A stretch of 64,000 nucleotides of DNA. It comes from Hyphomonadaceae bacterium (GTDB lineage: Bacteria; Pseudomonadota; Alphaproteobacteria; Caulobacterales; Aquidulcibacteraceae). The position numbers were made by a program, and so were the translations under genes. Positions within the stretch are counted from its first letter, which is position 1, and every line of letters starts with the position of its first letter. The DNA lies in the NCBI GenBank assembly GCA_022841905.1, contig JALHQO010000006.1, forward strand, positions 62,001-126,000, given 5' to 3'. Below are positions 48,953 through 58,545 of the stretch, in pieces. The notes beneath the pieces are model-generated. The model worked only from the letters and a program-made list of their open reading frames with translations. It did no database searches and was not told the DNA's origin.

Positions 48953-49018
48953 TACGGCATGCCGTGGCGACCTCTTCGCGTGGGATTTCGGTCCAGCGCT
49001 TATCCAAACGAGGATCAA

Positions 49019-49222
49019 ATGCCGAAGATGAAGACCAAGAGCGGCGTCAAAAAACGCTTCAAGCTCACGGCGACCGGCAAAGTCATGGCCGGCGCCGCGG
49101 GCAAGCGTCACCGCCTGCTCGGCCACAATGGCAAATACATCCGTCAGAACCGCGGCATGTCGGAGCTCGCAAAGCCCGACGCTGACCGCGTGAAGCTCTG
49201 GATTCCGTACGGGCTCAAATAA
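49019..49222 (+). CDS. rpmI: 50S ribosomal protein L35
   Basis: L35 is a small basic protein of the large subunit. The 67-residue product reads [20 protein letters not shown] at the start, with [16 protein letters not shown] in the middle, as expected. Start ATG 49019 follows CGAGGA. It precedes rplT by 45 bp and is transcribed with it, downstream of a structured leader. infC is displaced ~1.7 kb upstream by three extra genes. Confidence 0.95.
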   Translation: MPKMKTKSGVKKRFKLTATGKVMAGAAGKRHRLLGHNGKYIRQNRGMSELAKPDADRVKLWIPYGLK

Positions 49223-49267
49223 GCCCCGCGCTTCCCGATTTCCATTTGATCTGACGGAGTAATTCCC

Positions 49268-49624
49268 ATGGCACGCGTCAAAGGGGGCGTCACCGCGCAC
49301 GCCCGCCACAAGAAAGTTCTGAAGAAGGCGAAAGGCTATTACGGTCGCCGCTCGACCACGTTCCGCACCGCGAACGCTGCCGTCGAAAAGGCCGGGCTCT
49401 ACGCTTACCGCGACCGCAAGAACAAGAAGCGCAGCTTCCGCGCGCTTTGGATCGTGCGCATCAACGCGGCGGTCCGCGAAGAGGGCCTCACCTATTCGCG
49501 ATTTATGAGCGGGCTCGCCAAGGCGGGTATCACGCTGGACCGCAAGGTCATGGCCGATATCGCCATGAACGAGCCGGCGGCTTTCAAGGGCCTCATCTCT
49601 CAAGCCCAAGCCGCTCTGAAGTAA
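49268..49624 (+). CDS. rplT: 50S ribosomal protein L20
   Basis: L20 binds 23S rRNA early in large-subunit assembly and represses its own operon in several bacteria. The 118-residue protein has [40 protein letters not shown], and the globular C-terminal [18 protein letters not shown]. Start ATG 49268 follows ACGGAG. A weak terminator and a palindromic repeat separate it from pheS. Confidence 0.96.
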   Translation: MARVKGGVTAHARHKKVLKKAKGYYGRRSTTFRTANAAVEKAGLYAYRDRKNKKRSFRALWIVRINAAVREEGLTYSRFMSGLAKAGITLDRKVMADIAMNEPAAFKGLISQAQAALK

Positions 49625-49627
49625 GCT

Positions 49628-49655
49628 CGCGACTAGGGTCGCGCAGCCTTTTGCT
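49628..49655 (+). terminator. Weak terminator after rplT
   Basis: CGCGAC-TAGG-GTCGCG at 49628–49643, then CAGCCTTTTGCTTT. A 6-bp stem near the rplT stop. Confidence 0.55.
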
Positions 49656-49661
49656 TTAGCA

Positions 49662-49767
49662 CCACCAATCCCCGGATGGCCGCGAGGCCAGTCCGGGGCC
49701 CATAAACACAACTCGTCGGGTTTATGGGTCCCGGGCTCACGGCTGCGCCGCGCCCCGGGAATGGGTG
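49662..49767. repeat. ~105-bp palindromic repeat, copy 3
   Basis: Outer arms CCACC-AT-CCCCGG and CCGGGAATGGGTGG pair; inner arms CCCATAAAC and GTTTATGGG pair. It has the same branched layout as the copies at 3109 and 19258. It occupies the rplT–pheS gap and ends 18 bp before the pheS start. Confidence 0.8.
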
Positions 49768-49784
49768 GAGTGGGTGAGGACCGA

Positions 49785-50867
49785 ATGTCCAATACTGATC
49801 TGCAATCTCTCGAGCGCGATCTCATGGCGCGCCTCGACGCCGCCAACGACGAAGCGTCGCTCGAAGCGCTGCGCGTCGATGCGCTCGGCAAACAAGGCTC
49901 GATCTCGGCGTTGATGAAGGGCCTGGGCGCCATGAGCCCGGACGAACGCAAGACGTTCGGCGGCGCGCTCAACATCCTCAAAGATAAAGTCACAGAAGCG
50001 ATCCTCACCAAGAAAGCCGGCATCGCTGAAGCGGAGCTCGATCGTCAGCTCCAAAGTGAGGCGGTGGACGTAACGCTGCCGCCGGTGAGGCCGCGCCTCG
50101 GCACGATCCATCCGGTCAGCCAAGTGATGGAAGAGCTCGCGCAAATCTTCGGCGAGATGGGCTTCGCGCTTGAGGAAGGCCCGGACATCGAGACCGACTT
50201 CAACAACTTCACCGCGCTCAACTTCCCGCCCAAGCATCCGGCGCGCGAAACGCACGACACGTTCTTCATGAACGCCCGCGACGAGAAGGGCGAACGCAAA
50301 GTGCTGCGCACGCACACCTCGCCGGTGCAAGTGCGCACCATGCTGAAGCAGAAGCCGCCCATCCGCATGATCTGCATGGGCCGCACTTTCCGCAAAGATT
50401 CAGACGCCACCCACACGCCAATGTTCCACCAGATCGAAGGCCTCGTCATCGACGAGACCTCGACCATGGCTGATCTCAAAAGCGTGCTGATCGCCGCGAT
50501 CAAAGCCTATTTCGAAGTCGACGATGTGCGCTTGCGCTTCCGCCCACACCATTTCCCGTTCACCGAACCGAGCGCGGAAGTCGATGTCGGATGCGATCGC
50601 TCCGGCGGTCAGATCAAAATCGGCACCGGCGAAGATTGGCTCGAGATTCTCGGCTGCGGCATGGTGCATCCCAACGTGCTGAAACAGTGCGGCCTCGATC
50701 CCGAGAAATACCAAGGCTACGCCTTCGGCATGGGCATCGATCGCCTCGCCATGCTGAAATACGGCATGCCGGACCTGCGCGATTTCTTCGCCGCCGATAC
50801 GCGCTGGCTGAAGCACTACGGGTTCTCGCCATACTTGTTGCCCGGCCTCGCGCAGGGCGTCGGCTGA
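49785..50867 (+). CDS. pheS: Phenylalanyl-tRNA synthetase alpha chain
   Basis: PheS is the catalytic class II subunit of the (alpha-beta)2 enzyme. The 360-residue protein has the N-terminal coiled coil ([20 protein letters not shown]), motif 2 near [35 protein letters not shown] and motif 3 in [14 protein letters not shown]. The [10 protein letters not shown] segment is typical. Start ATG 49785 has GTGAGGA. Separated from pheT by a repeat-filled 160-bp gap rather than the few bases usual. Confidence 0.96.
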   Translation: MSNTDLQSLERDLMARLDAANDEASLEALRVDALGKQGSISALMKGLGAMSPDERKTFGGALNILKDKVTEAILTKKAGIAEAELDRQLQSEAVDVTLPPVRPRLGTIHPVSQVMEELAQIFGEMGFALEEGPDIETDFNNFTALNFPPKHPARETHDTFFMNARDEKGERKVLRTHTSPVQVRTMLKQKPPIRMICMGRTFRKDSDATHTPMFHQIEGLVIDETSTMADLKSVLIAAIKAYFEVDDVRLRFRPHHFPFTEPSAEVDVGCDRSGGQIKIGTGEDWLEILGCGMVHPNVLKQCGLDPEKYQGYAFGMGIDRLAMLKYGMPDLRDFFAADTRWLKHYGFSPYLLPGLAQGVG

Positions 50868-50882
50868 TGCGCACACTCCCAT

Positions 50883-51009
50883 CTTCCCCCGCGCGCGGGG
50901 GAAGTCCCGAGCAAAGCGAGGGGAAGGGGGGCGTTGTCAAAGCAACGTCCAACTCGCCCCTCCGTCTCGCGGTTTCGCCGCGATCCACCTCCCCCGTATG
51001 CGGGGGAGG
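50883..51009. repeat. Palindromic repeat element between pheS and pheT
   Basis: It is bounded by CTTCCCCC-GCGCGC-GGGGGAAG (50883–50904) and CCTCCCCC-GTATGC-GGGGGAGG (50988–51009), with an internal GGGCGTTG/CAACGTCC hairpin. A single hairpin of the same family is at 21231–21251. Confidence 0.75.
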
Positions 51010-51027
51010 ATACGAAGGCTTCGCACA

Positions 51028-53418
51028 ATGAAATTCACGCTCTCCTGGCTCAAAGAGCATCTCGCGACCGATGCGAGCATCGACGCTATCGTCGAGACGA
51101 TGACCATGACCGGTCTCGAAGTTGAATCCGTCGAGAACGCTGGCGAAAAGCTGAAGGCGTTCACGGTCGCGCGCATTATCAGCGCCGCGAAGCACCCGAA
51201 CGCCGACAAGCTGCAAGTCTGCCAAGTCGAAACCGCGCTCGGCAATCTTGAGATCGTCTGCGGCGCGCCGAACGCGCGTGCGGGCCTCGTCACCGCGTTT
51301 GCGCCGATCGGCACGACCATTCCAGGCAGCGGCATCACCCTTGAGCCGAAGCCGGTGCGCGGCGTCGTCTCCAACGGCATGCTCTGCTCGGGCGCCGAGC
51401 TTGAACTCGACACTGACGCCGACGGCATTCTCGAACTCGATGCCGATCTCAAAGTCGGCACGCCGCTGGCCGAAGCACTCGGCCTCAACGATCCGGTGGT
51501 CGATATCGAAGTCACGCCGAACCGTCCCGATTGGCTGGGCGTCGCCGGCATCGCGCGCGATCTCGCCGCCGCCGGCATCGGCAAGCAAACGACGAAGCCC
51601 ATTCTGCCAATCCCCGGCCGCTTCCCGTCGCCGACAAAAGTTGCAACCGATGATGCGCAAGCATGCCCCATGTTCGCCGGCCGCCTCATTCGCGGCGTCA
51701 AGAACGGCCCATCGCCCGCATGGCTGCAACAACGCCTGCGCGCCGTGGGTTTGCGCCCACGCAACGCACTGGTCGATATCACCAACTTCCTCTCGCTCGA
51801 TCGCGCGCGCCCGCTGCACGTCTATGATGCGGCGAAACTCAAAGGCACAGTCCGCGCCCGCCTCGGCCGCGACGGCGAGAGCTTCAAGGCGCTCGACGGC
51901 AACGTCTATAACGTCACCGCCGAAATGTGCGTGATCGCCGACGACGAAAAAGTCTTAGGCCTCGGCGGCGTTATGGGCGGCGAGGAGAGTGGCTGCTCTG
52001 AAACCACCGTCGATGTGCTGGTCGAAAGCGCCTACTTCGATCCAACCCGCACGCACGCCACCGGCCGCGCCACCGGCATCATCTCCGATGCGCAATATCG
52101 CTTCGCGCGCGGTGTCGATTCCGGTTTCGTCGTGCCCGGGCTCGAACTCGCCACGCGCATGATCCTCGATCTCTGCGGCGGCGAGCCGAGCGAAATGGTC
52201 ATCGCCGGTGAAGAACCAGCGCCGCCGCCGGCCATCACCTTCGATCCCGACCGCGTGCGTCAACTCGCCGGCATCGATGTGAAACCGACGCGCGTGCGCG
52301 CCGTGCTGAAAGATCTGGGCTTCGAGACCAGCGCCGAAGGCCAAAGCTCCAAGCGCATCATCGTGCAGCCGCCGACCTGGCGCCGCGATGTCGAAGGCAG
52401 CGCCGATCTCGTGGAGGAGGTCGCGCGCATCGAAGGCTTCGACAAATTGCCATCGCTTGCGCCCCCGCGCGCCGTCGGTTTCCGCCCGCCGCCCGCCAGC
52501 GTCGGCGAAAGCCGCACGCGCCTCGCGCGCCGCGCCGTTACATCGCTCGGCTATTATGAAGCGATCACCTGGAGCTTCTGTTCGCGGGCGCAAGCGCAAG
52601 CGTTTGGCGGCGGGGCAGAGGAGATGCTCGTCTCCAACCCGATCGCCTCCGATCTCGATTGCATGCGCCCCACCGCGCTGCCGCAGCTGCTCGCCGCAGC
52701 GCAAGCCAACGCCAATCGCGGCTTCGATGACGCGCGCCTGTTCGAAGCCGGCCCCGCTTATGGCAACACCAACGAAGGCGGCCAGCAGCGCACCGTTTGC
52801 GCCGTCTGGCAGGCGCGCCCGCCGCGCCACTGGCGCGCCGCGCCGCAGCCCGACATCTTCGACATCAAGCGCGATCTCTTGATCGTGCTCGAAGCCCTCG
52901 GCGCGCCCGTCGGCTCACTACAAACGTCGAGCGACGCGCCCGCGCATTGGCGCCCCGGCCGTACCGGCGCCCTGAAGCTCGGTCCGAAAGTTATCGCGTA
53001 CTATGGCGAAGTCCATCCGCGCGCGTTGAAAGCCATCGGCGTCGAAGCGCCGGCTTTGGCGTTCGAAATCTTCCTCGACGCTTTGCCCGCACCGCGCGCG
53101 AAGGGGAGAACAAAGCCGCCGCTGGAGAAGCTCGATCTGCAACCGCTGACCCGCGACTTCGCCTTCGTTGTCGATGATGGCGTCAGCGCCCAAGACGTCG
53201 TCCGCGCCGCCTACGGCGCCGATAAAGCGCTCATCGCCGATGTCGCGTTGTTCGACGTCTATCGCGGCGAACGCATGAGCGCCGGCAAGAAGAGCCTGGC
53301 CATCGAAGTCACGCTGCAGCCCCGCGAAAAAACGCTGACGGATGCTGAGATCGAAGCGGCGAGCGCGAAGATTGTGACAGCCGTCGCGAAGGCGACGGGC
53401 GGAACGCTGCGGGGTTAG
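51028..53418 (+). CDS. pheT: Phenylalanyl-tRNA synthetase beta chain
   Basis: PheT binds tRNA-Phe and edits mischarged Tyr. The 796-residue protein has the tRNA-binding domain ([20 protein letters not shown]), the B3/4 editing domain ([20 protein letters not shown]), B5 ([20 protein letters not shown]) and the C-terminal anticodon-binding FDX-ACB domain with [11 protein letters not shown]. Start ATG 51028 is the conserved N-terminus [12 protein letters not shown]. Its stop overlaps the next opposite-strand gene by 4 bp. Confidence 0.96.
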   Translation: MKFTLSWLKEHLATDASIDAIVETMTMTGLEVESVENAGEKLKAFTVARIISAAKHPNADKLQVCQVETALGNLEIVCGAPNARAGLVTAFAPIGTTIPGSGITLEPKPVRGVVSNGMLCSGAELELDTDADGILELDADLKVGTPLAEALGLNDPVVDIEVTPNRPDWLGVAGIARDLAAAGIGKQTTKPILPIPGRFPSPTKVATDDAQACPMFAGRLIRGVKNGPSPAWLQQRLRAVGLRPRNALVDITNFLSLDRARPLHVYDAAKLKGTVRARLGRDGESFKALDGNVYNVTAEMCVIADDEKVLGLGGVMGGEESGCSETTVDVLVESAYFDPTRTHATGRATGIISDAQYRFARGVDSGFVVPGLELATRMILDLCGGEPSEMVIAGEEPAPPPAITFDPDRVRQLAGIDVKPTRVRAVLKDLGFETSAEGQSSKRIIVQPPTWRRDVEGSADLVEEVARIEGFDKLPSLAPPRAVGFRPPPASVGESRTRLARRAVTSLGYYEAITWSFCSRAQAQAFGGGAEEMLVSNPIASDLDCMRPTALPQLLAAAQANANRGFDDARLFEAGPAYGNTNEGGQQRTVCAVWQARPPRHWRAAPQPDIFDIKRDLLIVLEALGAPVGSLQTSSDAPAHWRPGRTGALKLGPKVIAYYGEVHPRALKAIGVEAPALAFEIFLDALPAPRAKGRTKPPLEKLDLQPLTRDFAFVVDDGVSAQDVVRAAYGADKALIADVALFDVYRGERMSAGKKSLAIEVTLQPREKTLTDAEIEAASAKIVTAVAKATGGTLRG

Positions 53419-53900
53419 GTTGCGGCAGATTCGGTCGCTTCCACTTTCTCGATCTCGCCATCGATGAACGCCACGAACGCGCTGCCAAAGCGCATGCGCG
53501 CGCCGTTCTTCCACCAGGCGCGGACACCAGGTCCATCAAGCCAAAAGCGAAGGACCGCCTGCGCCTCCGTCCAATCCTCATCGCTCAGCGTTTTCATGCG
53601 CAATTGAACCTGAATTGCCGAGAAGAACCAGAACGCCTTAAGGCACATATTCGAGAAACGATGGCGCTCGACTTCGGTAAGCGTGGCTCCGGTACGACCT
53701 CGCATCAGCAAATCCATAAGTTCAGGACTTGCGATCAGCGGGTCGATGAAATCGGTAAGCAATTTGGTGGAAGCGAGTTTGTTGGCGACAGTGGTTGCGC
53801 GCGCCTCATTGCGCGCTTGATTTGCCAGATAAATGAGCGACACGACGACGCCGAGCGCGGCGATGGTTTCTGCGATGGCCGCCGCCGCTTCCCAACTCAT
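53415..53900 (-). CDS. Hypothetical protein with N-terminal membrane helix
   Basis: The 161-residue protein has an N-terminal helix ([22 protein letters not shown]) followed by a helical soluble part: [41 protein letters not shown] and [18 protein letters not shown]. Proteins with this 'QAR.NA.A' layout are widespread in environmental Proteobacteria, without known function. It converges on pheT. Confidence 0.65.
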   Translation of the reverse strand: MSWEAAAAIAETIAALGVVVSLIYLANQARNEARATTVANKLASTKLLTDFIDPLIASPELMDLLMRGRTGATLTEVERHRFSNMCLKAFWFFSAIQVQLRMKTLSDEDWTEAQAVLRFWLDGPGVRAWWKNGARMRFGSAFVAFIDGEIEKVEATESAAT

Positions 53901-53918
53901 CGGTCACCCTCGAACGAA

Positions 53919-55268
53919 TCATAAGAGATGTTTGCGGTCGGCATCGTTTCGAAGCTCCGCCAGCGCCGCATTCCGCGCCACCACACCGCGCCCAGCGCCA
54001 ACCAGCGCATCCACCATCTCACGCGGCAGTGAAACCGCCGTCGGCGCATCGTAGAGCGCTTCGTATTCTTCCGGCGTCATGTCGCGGAAGGTGATCACGT
54101 CCATGCTGACGCTAATGTCGTCGCAGCGCCAACCCGCCGCGAAGCGCGCGTTCACCGGCTGCGCGCAGCGCCATTCGCGCAAATCGCTCTCATACTCAGC
54201 CAAGCTTTCGCGCCACACATCGACCAGCGCGCGCTTGGAAACCTCGGTCGCCACGTCGACGGGCGAATACATCATCTCATAAGCGCCGATCGCGTCCGTG
54301 CCTTCCTGCTGGAACGTGCGCGGCCGGATGTATTCGGCGTTCACCACCACAAACACGATGCGCCGCGCCTGCAACACGTCGCGCGTCAGCAGCGGGGCAG
54401 GCGCGCCTTCCGCGTCGCGCATCACTTGCAAGCTCAAGAGCCCGAGATTGTCCGCCACGCCGCCATCGCTCAGATGGACGTAACGCTGCGCCGCGCGCGT
54501 GTCGCCGCGATAGTTCAAAAACGCCCGTGCCGTTTGGCGTACATTCTCTGACGCAGCGCGATCGGCCAGAACGCGCGACGTCCAAGCCGGCGGCCCATCG
54601 CAGCGCGCAGCGAAGCTCTCCACCAGTTCCGGCCGGAACGCGACGGGTGCGGCCATCGATGCCGCCACCGCATCGGCCACACGCACGGCGCGGACATCAC
54701 TGCAAACGCCGTCGAAGAAAAACTGTGTGAACGCGAATGGCGTCGCATTGTAGAGATCGGTCGCGTTCAGCACCACGCGCGGCCCGGCGCCCAAATCGCC
54801 CAAAGTCGCGCCGCCATACACATTCTCATTCAGCCAAGCCGCCACTTGCGTCGGCCCGTTGAAGCCGCCGCGCAGCGCGCCAGCTAAGCCGAGCGGCGAG
54901 CTCGGCGTACGCACGCGCCAGTCGCGTGCGAGGTAAGCTGCGTCGAACGTGTCGAGACCCGCGTCGCCATGCAGCCCGTAATACGCCGCCAGTACCGAGC
55001 CGCCGGACACCGAACTGATCAGCGCGATGTGCTCGGTGAGCGGCCGCCCATCGCGCCCAGGCGTGTCGCGCAACCCTTGCAGCACGCCCAGATGAAACGA
55101 AGCCGCCCGCGCACCGCCGCCCGAAAGCGCCAGTACGATCAAATCTTCGCCGACAGGCACGCGCCCGCCGACGTCCGCGCGTATTCCGCCCAATGGCGTA
55201 TTGATCGGCGGCGCGGCCGTCGCACACGCCGTCAGCGCCAACGTCAGGATGAGAGCCGAAATCCGCAT
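53919..55268 (-). CDS. Patatin-like phospholipase, lipoprotein
   Basis: The 449-residue protein has a lipoprotein signal (RISALILTLALTAC) and a patatin domain: oxyanion hole ALSGGGARAASFHLGVLQGL, nucleophile Ser88 in SSVSGGS, and the Asp of HLSDGGVADNLG. Patatins cleave acyl chains from phospholipids with a Ser–Asp dyad. Being anchored at the cell envelope, its substrate is likely membrane lipid, which is inference. Start ATG 55268 follows GGGAG. On the same strand as the M19 dipeptidase. Confidence 0.9.
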   Translation of the reverse strand: MRISALILTLALTACATAAPPINTPLGGIRADVGGRVPVGEDLIVLALSGGGARAASFHLGVLQGLRDTPGRDGRPLTEHIALISSVSGGSVLAAYYGLHGDAGLDTFDAAYLARDWRVRTPSSPLGLAGALRGGFNGPTQVAAWLNENVYGGATLGDLGAGPRVVLNATDLYNATPFAFTQFFFDGVCSDVRAVRVADAVAASMAAPVAFRPELVESFAARCDGPPAWTSRVLADRAASENVRQTARAFLNYRGDTRAAQRYVHLSDGGVADNLGLLSLQVMRDAEGAPAPLLTRDVLQARRIVFVVVNAEYIRPRTFQQEGTDAIGAYEMMYSPVDVATEVSKRALVDVWRESLAEYESDLREWRCAQPVNARFAAGWRCDDISVSMDVITFRDMTPEEYEALYDAPTAVSLPREMVDALVGAGRGVVARNAALAELRNDADRKHLL

Positions 55269-55313
55269 GCCCGCACTCCCGCACGGGCCGCGCCGCAAGG
55301 CAAGCGTGATCGT

Positions 55314-56537
55314 TTACCGCGAGCGCGCGGCCACGCGCTCGGCTTCGCGCAGCGCGCGCAACACATTGCCGCCGGCGAGCCCGGCCAAATCGCGATCATT
55401 CCAGCCGCGCCGCATCAGTTCGGCGAACAGGACCGCATAACCATCGACGCCTTCCATGCCGACCGGCAGGAACGGCACGCCGTCATAATCGGCGCCGAGC
55501 CCAACCGCGCCGCGCCCGGCGATGCGCGCGATATGTTCGATGTGATCGGCGATGACGCCCGCATCGATCTGCGGCCGCGGATTGGCTGCGACCCAAGCCG
55601 CGACGCCCGTCGTCACCGCTTCCGGATTGCCAGGATTGAGCGCTTGCAGACGAGCCTGCTCGCCCAAGCGCTCCGCGCCCCAGTGCCAGACTTCAGTAGA
55701 AGTGAACGCCGGAAAGAAATTCACCATCACCACGCCGCGATTGCGCCGCACGAGTTGCAGCACGTCATCGGGGACATTGCGCGGATGCGGCGTTACGGCA
55801 AACGCAGACGAGTGCGAGAAAATCACCGGCGCCCGCGTAATCGTCAACACGTCGCGCATCGCATCGGCGGAGACGTGGCTGAGATCAACTAGCATGCCGA
55901 TCCGGTTCATCTCGCGGATCACCTCTTCGCCAAACGGGGAGAGACCGCCATGCTGCGGCGCAGCCGTCGCGCTATCGACCCAGGCGATCGTCGTCGAGTG
56001 CGTCAGCGTCATGTAAAGCACGCCGGCTTCGCGGAATTCGCGCAGCGTCTCCAGCGAGCCATTGATCGCCTCGCCACCTTCCATGCCAAACATTGAAGCG
56101 ATACGGCCGGCGCGATGTATGCGCGTGATGTCGGCTGCGCTGCCGGCAAACTCGAACGTCTCGGGGTAAGCGGCGATGATGGCCCGCGTCAGCGCAATCT
56201 GTTCGCGCACGGCTTGCGTCGCCGCCGCGCCCTGCAACGAGGCCGGCACATAGACCGACCAGAACTGCCCGCCGACGCGTCCGGCGCGCAATCGTGGAAT
56301 GTCCGTGTGCAGCGGTGGCGTCAGCAGCCGTGTGTCGCTGTTGAGATCGACATTGGCGAGCTCGTTGCCGTGATCGTCGCGGATCGCCCACGGCAGGTCG
56401 TTATGGCCGTCGATGATCGGCGCGATGCGCACGATGCGATCGAGCCGGGCGAGTTCCGCCGCGGTGGGCGGCGCGACTTGCGCGAAGGCTGGCGTTGCGA
56501 AAAAGGCGAGGGCGGCGAGAACTGAGATGAGGCGCAT
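55314..56537 (-). CDS. Membrane dipeptidase (peptidase family M19), secreted
   Basis: A signal peptide (RLISVLAALAFFATPAFA) precedes a 385-residue M19 domain. Metal ligands are visible: H-x-D in IIDGHNDLPW, Glu in MFGMEGGEA, His in LVDLSHVSADA and FSHSSAFAV, and Asp in GLGADYDGVP. M19 enzymes hydrolyse dipeptides, including D-residues, at two zinc ions. Start ATG 56537 precedes the signal peptide. Likely periplasmic. 45 bp upstream of the patatin gene. Confidence 0.93.
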   Translation of the reverse strand: MRLISVLAALAFFATPAFAQVAPPTAAELARLDRIVRIAPIIDGHNDLPWAIRDDHGNELANVDLNSDTRLLTPPLHTDIPRLRAGRVGGQFWSVYVPASLQGAAATQAVREQIALTRAIIAAYPETFEFAGSAADITRIHRAGRIASMFGMEGGEAINGSLETLREFREAGVLYMTLTHSTTIAWVDSATAAPQHGGLSPFGEEVIREMNRIGMLVDLSHVSADAMRDVLTITRAPVIFSHSSAFAVTPHPRNVPDDVLQLVRRNRGVVMVNFFPAFTSTEVWHWGAERLGEQARLQALNPGNPEAVTTGVAAWVAANPRPQIDAGVIADHIEHIARIAGRGAVGLGADYDGVPFLPVGMEGVDGYAVLFAELMRRGWNDRDLAGLAGGNVLRALREAERVAARSR

Positions 56538-56597
56538 GCGTGGCACGGTATTCAACGCGCCACGCACTGTCACCCCGTCAAGCTCGATTTGGTCCGC

Positions 56598-57104
56598 TTA
56601 CGGCGCGACCCATGCGTGCGAGCCGGTATTGTTGGCTTCATTGCTTTCGTTGTTGGTCGCGCCGGCGTCTGCGACGAAGTCGAACTCATAGGTTTGGCCC
56701 GACGTCCAACCCGCGCCCGCAAACCACGGCAGCGTGTGATTGTAGACGTGCCCCGGCTGGATCGCCGGCACTTGCACGACGAGGCGATTGGGATAGGCCG
56801 CGTCCGTGTACTGCGCCAGGTACGCCGCCGGAATGTCGGCGCAGCCGCCTTCCTGGTTCGGGCGGTGACAGTCCACCGTCACCACGGACGGCAGCGACGC
56901 TGACGTGCCGATGTTGCGCACCGACACGACGCCGTGCGCGATGCGCGACGGGATCGGGATGAGATCGATCGTGCGCGCGACCAGGCGGCCCGAAGCAGCG
57001 GGGGGCGGCGTGCGTGCGATGGTTTGCGCGTTGGCGACAGCGACGCTGATTCCGAAATACGAAACTGCAGCAATCATGATGCAGGCGAAGGTAGACGTTT
57101 TCAT
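56598..57104 (-). CDS. Secreted protein with CARDB-like beta-sandwich
   Basis: The 168-residue protein has a signal peptide (STFACIMIAAVSYFGISVAVANA) and a mature part resembling CARDB/invasin-like domains: ASLPSVVTVDC, GHVYNHTLPWF and the terminal YEFDFVADAGATNNESNEAN. That 'v.aD....v.EsneaNN' ending is typical of CARDB. Adhesive or structural roles are possible. Start ATG 57104 with GGGAGAAA upstream. Confidence 0.7.
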   Translation of the reverse strand: MKTSTFACIMIAAVSYFGISVAVANAQTIARTPPPAASGRLVARTIDLIPIPSRIAHGVVSVRNIGTSASLPSVVTVDCHRPNQEGGCADIPAAYLAQYTDAAYPNRLVVQVPAIQPGHVYNHTLPWFAGAGWTSGQTYEFDFVADAGATNNESNEANNTGSHAWVAP

Positions 57105-57184
57105 CGCTTTCTCCCGAAAGACAAAAGCCCTCAGTTCAACGTTAGGACCGTCGCGCGTGAGGCGCAGTGACAAGCGTCACGCGC

Positions 57185-57280
57185 TCACAAGCCAAACCAT
57201 CCCGGCGCCGCGATCAGCGCAGTCAGCGCGAAACAGCTCACTATGGCGACGGCCAGAACAAAGGCATGCAGCGGTCTCAT
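57185..57280 (-). CDS. 31-residue single-helix membrane peptide
   Basis: ATG 57280 opens a 31-codon frame: MRPLHAFVLAVAIVSCFALT then ALIAAPGWFGL. One clean membrane helix, but no convincing ribosome site. It sits between the CARDB-like gene and the malyl-CoA-lyase-like gene, all minus strand. Could be chance. Confidence 0.35.
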   Translation of the reverse strand: MRPLHAFVLAVAIVSCFALTALIAAPGWFGL

Positions 57281-57335
57281 GCTGCTCAGGTAGGGAGGGG
57301 AGTGGGAAACGTGCGTGACGATCGTCACGCGGGCG

Positions 57336-58388
57336 TCAAAGCCCGTACGCCGCCTTCATCTCCGTGTCTTTCGCGGCGACCTGCTTCGCCAAATCGACGA
57401 TCACTTTCGCCTGCTTCCAGGTGGCGTCATCGAGCATCTTGCCATCGACGAGTGCGACGCCTGTTCCATCCGGCATCGCCGCGATCATGCGCAGAGCGAG
57501 TTTCACTTCGTCCGGCTCCGGCGTGAACACTTTGCGCGCAATGGCGATTTGGCTTGGATGCAGCGTCCAGGCGCCGACGCAGCCCATGAGGTAAGCATTG
57601 CGGAATTGTTGTTCGCATGCGGCTGCGTCAGCGAAATCGCCGAACGGGCCGTACATCGGTTTGAGCCCATGCATCACGCAAGCATCGACCATGCGCGCGA
57701 ACGTGTAGTGCCACAAATCTTGCTGCGCGCTCTCCCGCGGCGCGTCGTCCGCATTCGCATCCGAGAGCACGCGATAGCCCGGATGACCACCGCCGATGCG
57801 CGTCGTCTTCATCTTGCGCGACGCGGCGAGATCGGCAGGGCCTAAACAAATGCCATGCATGCGCGGGCTCGCGCCAGCGATGGCTTCCACATTCGCGACA
57901 CCCTGCGCCGTCTCTAAAATCGCGTGCAGCAGGATCGGCTTCTTCAAGCCATGCTTGGCTTCGAGCAAAGCCAACAGCTGATCCATGTAGTGGATGTCCC
58001 AAGGCCCTTCGACCTTCGGGACCATGATCACGTCCAGCCGGTCGCCCAATTCGCCGACCAATGTCGTCACGTCATCAAGATGCCACGGCGAGTTGAGCGC
58101 ATTGATGCGCGACCAGAAGCCGACGCCGGCTTTGGCGAAATCGAAACTCTTGCCCATCGCGACAGCGCCAGCGCGCGCCGCGTCCTTAGCGTCGGCGGGA
58201 ATCGCGTCTTCAAGATTGGCCAGCACGACATCGACTTGCCCCGCCAGCTCGGGGACCTTGGCGCGAAGCTTTTCTTGATGCGGCGGTACGAAATGGATCG
58301 ACCGCTCCAGCCGCACCGGCAGCTCCTGCAGCGGGGCGGGGGCGCCGCTCGCCAGGGGCGAGAAAAACTGTCGGGGCGGCTTGGTCAC
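57336..58388 (-). CDS. HpcH/HpaI-family CoA-ester lyase (malyl-CoA lyase-like)
   Basis: The 350-residue TIM-barrel enzyme matches L-malyl-CoA/beta-methylmalyl-CoA lyases: [39 protein letters not shown] (metal-binding E-D), [13 protein letters not shown] (Glu) and [14 protein letters not shown] (Asp). Such enzymes cleave malyl-CoA to acetyl-CoA and glyoxylate, in C1/C2 assimilation, or degrade related CoA esters. Exact substrate is not set by sequence alone. Divergent from accA. Confidence 0.83.
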   Translation of the reverse strand: MTKPPRQFFSPLASGAPAPLQELPVRLERSIHFVPPHQEKLRAKVPELAGQVDVVLANLEDAIPADAKDAARAGAVAMGKSFDFAKAGVGFWSRINALNSPWHLDDVTTLVGELGDRLDVIMVPKVEGPWDIHYMDQLLALLEAKHGLKKPILLHAILETAQGVANVEAIAGASPRMHGICLGPADLAASRKMKTTRIGGGHPGYRVLSDANADDAPRESAQQDLWHYTFARMVDACVMHGLKPMYGPFGDFADAAACEQQFRNAYLMGCVGAWTLHPSQIAIARKVFTPEPDEVKLALRMIAAMPDGTGVALVDGKMLDDATWKQAKVIVDLAKQVAAKDTEMKAAYGL

Positions 58389-58474
58389 TGTGCTTGATCC
58401 TGTTCTGTTCGCATCCGCAGCATGATATGCGCCGTCCTTCAGCGCAATCCGGCACTTCGCCCTGGCGCTTTACC

Positions 58475-58502
58475 TTGAAGCAAGGGGCGGGGAGGCTATT
58501 GT
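58475..58502 (+). promoter_or_regulatory. accA: Candidate accA promoter
   Basis: TTGAAG at 58475–58480 and TATTGT at 58497–58502, 16 bp apart, 43 bp before the accA start. Alphaproteobacterial −10 boxes are poorly conserved, so this is tentative. Confidence 0.35.
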
Positions 58503-58545
58503 CCGGCGCTTCCGGCGGGCTCCCGCCGCGTGGGTCCACCAAACC

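Noticed and set aside
50883-51009. CRISPR-like array in the pheS–pheT gap
   Set aside because: The repeats are palindromic hairpins without regular spacers or more than two similar units.
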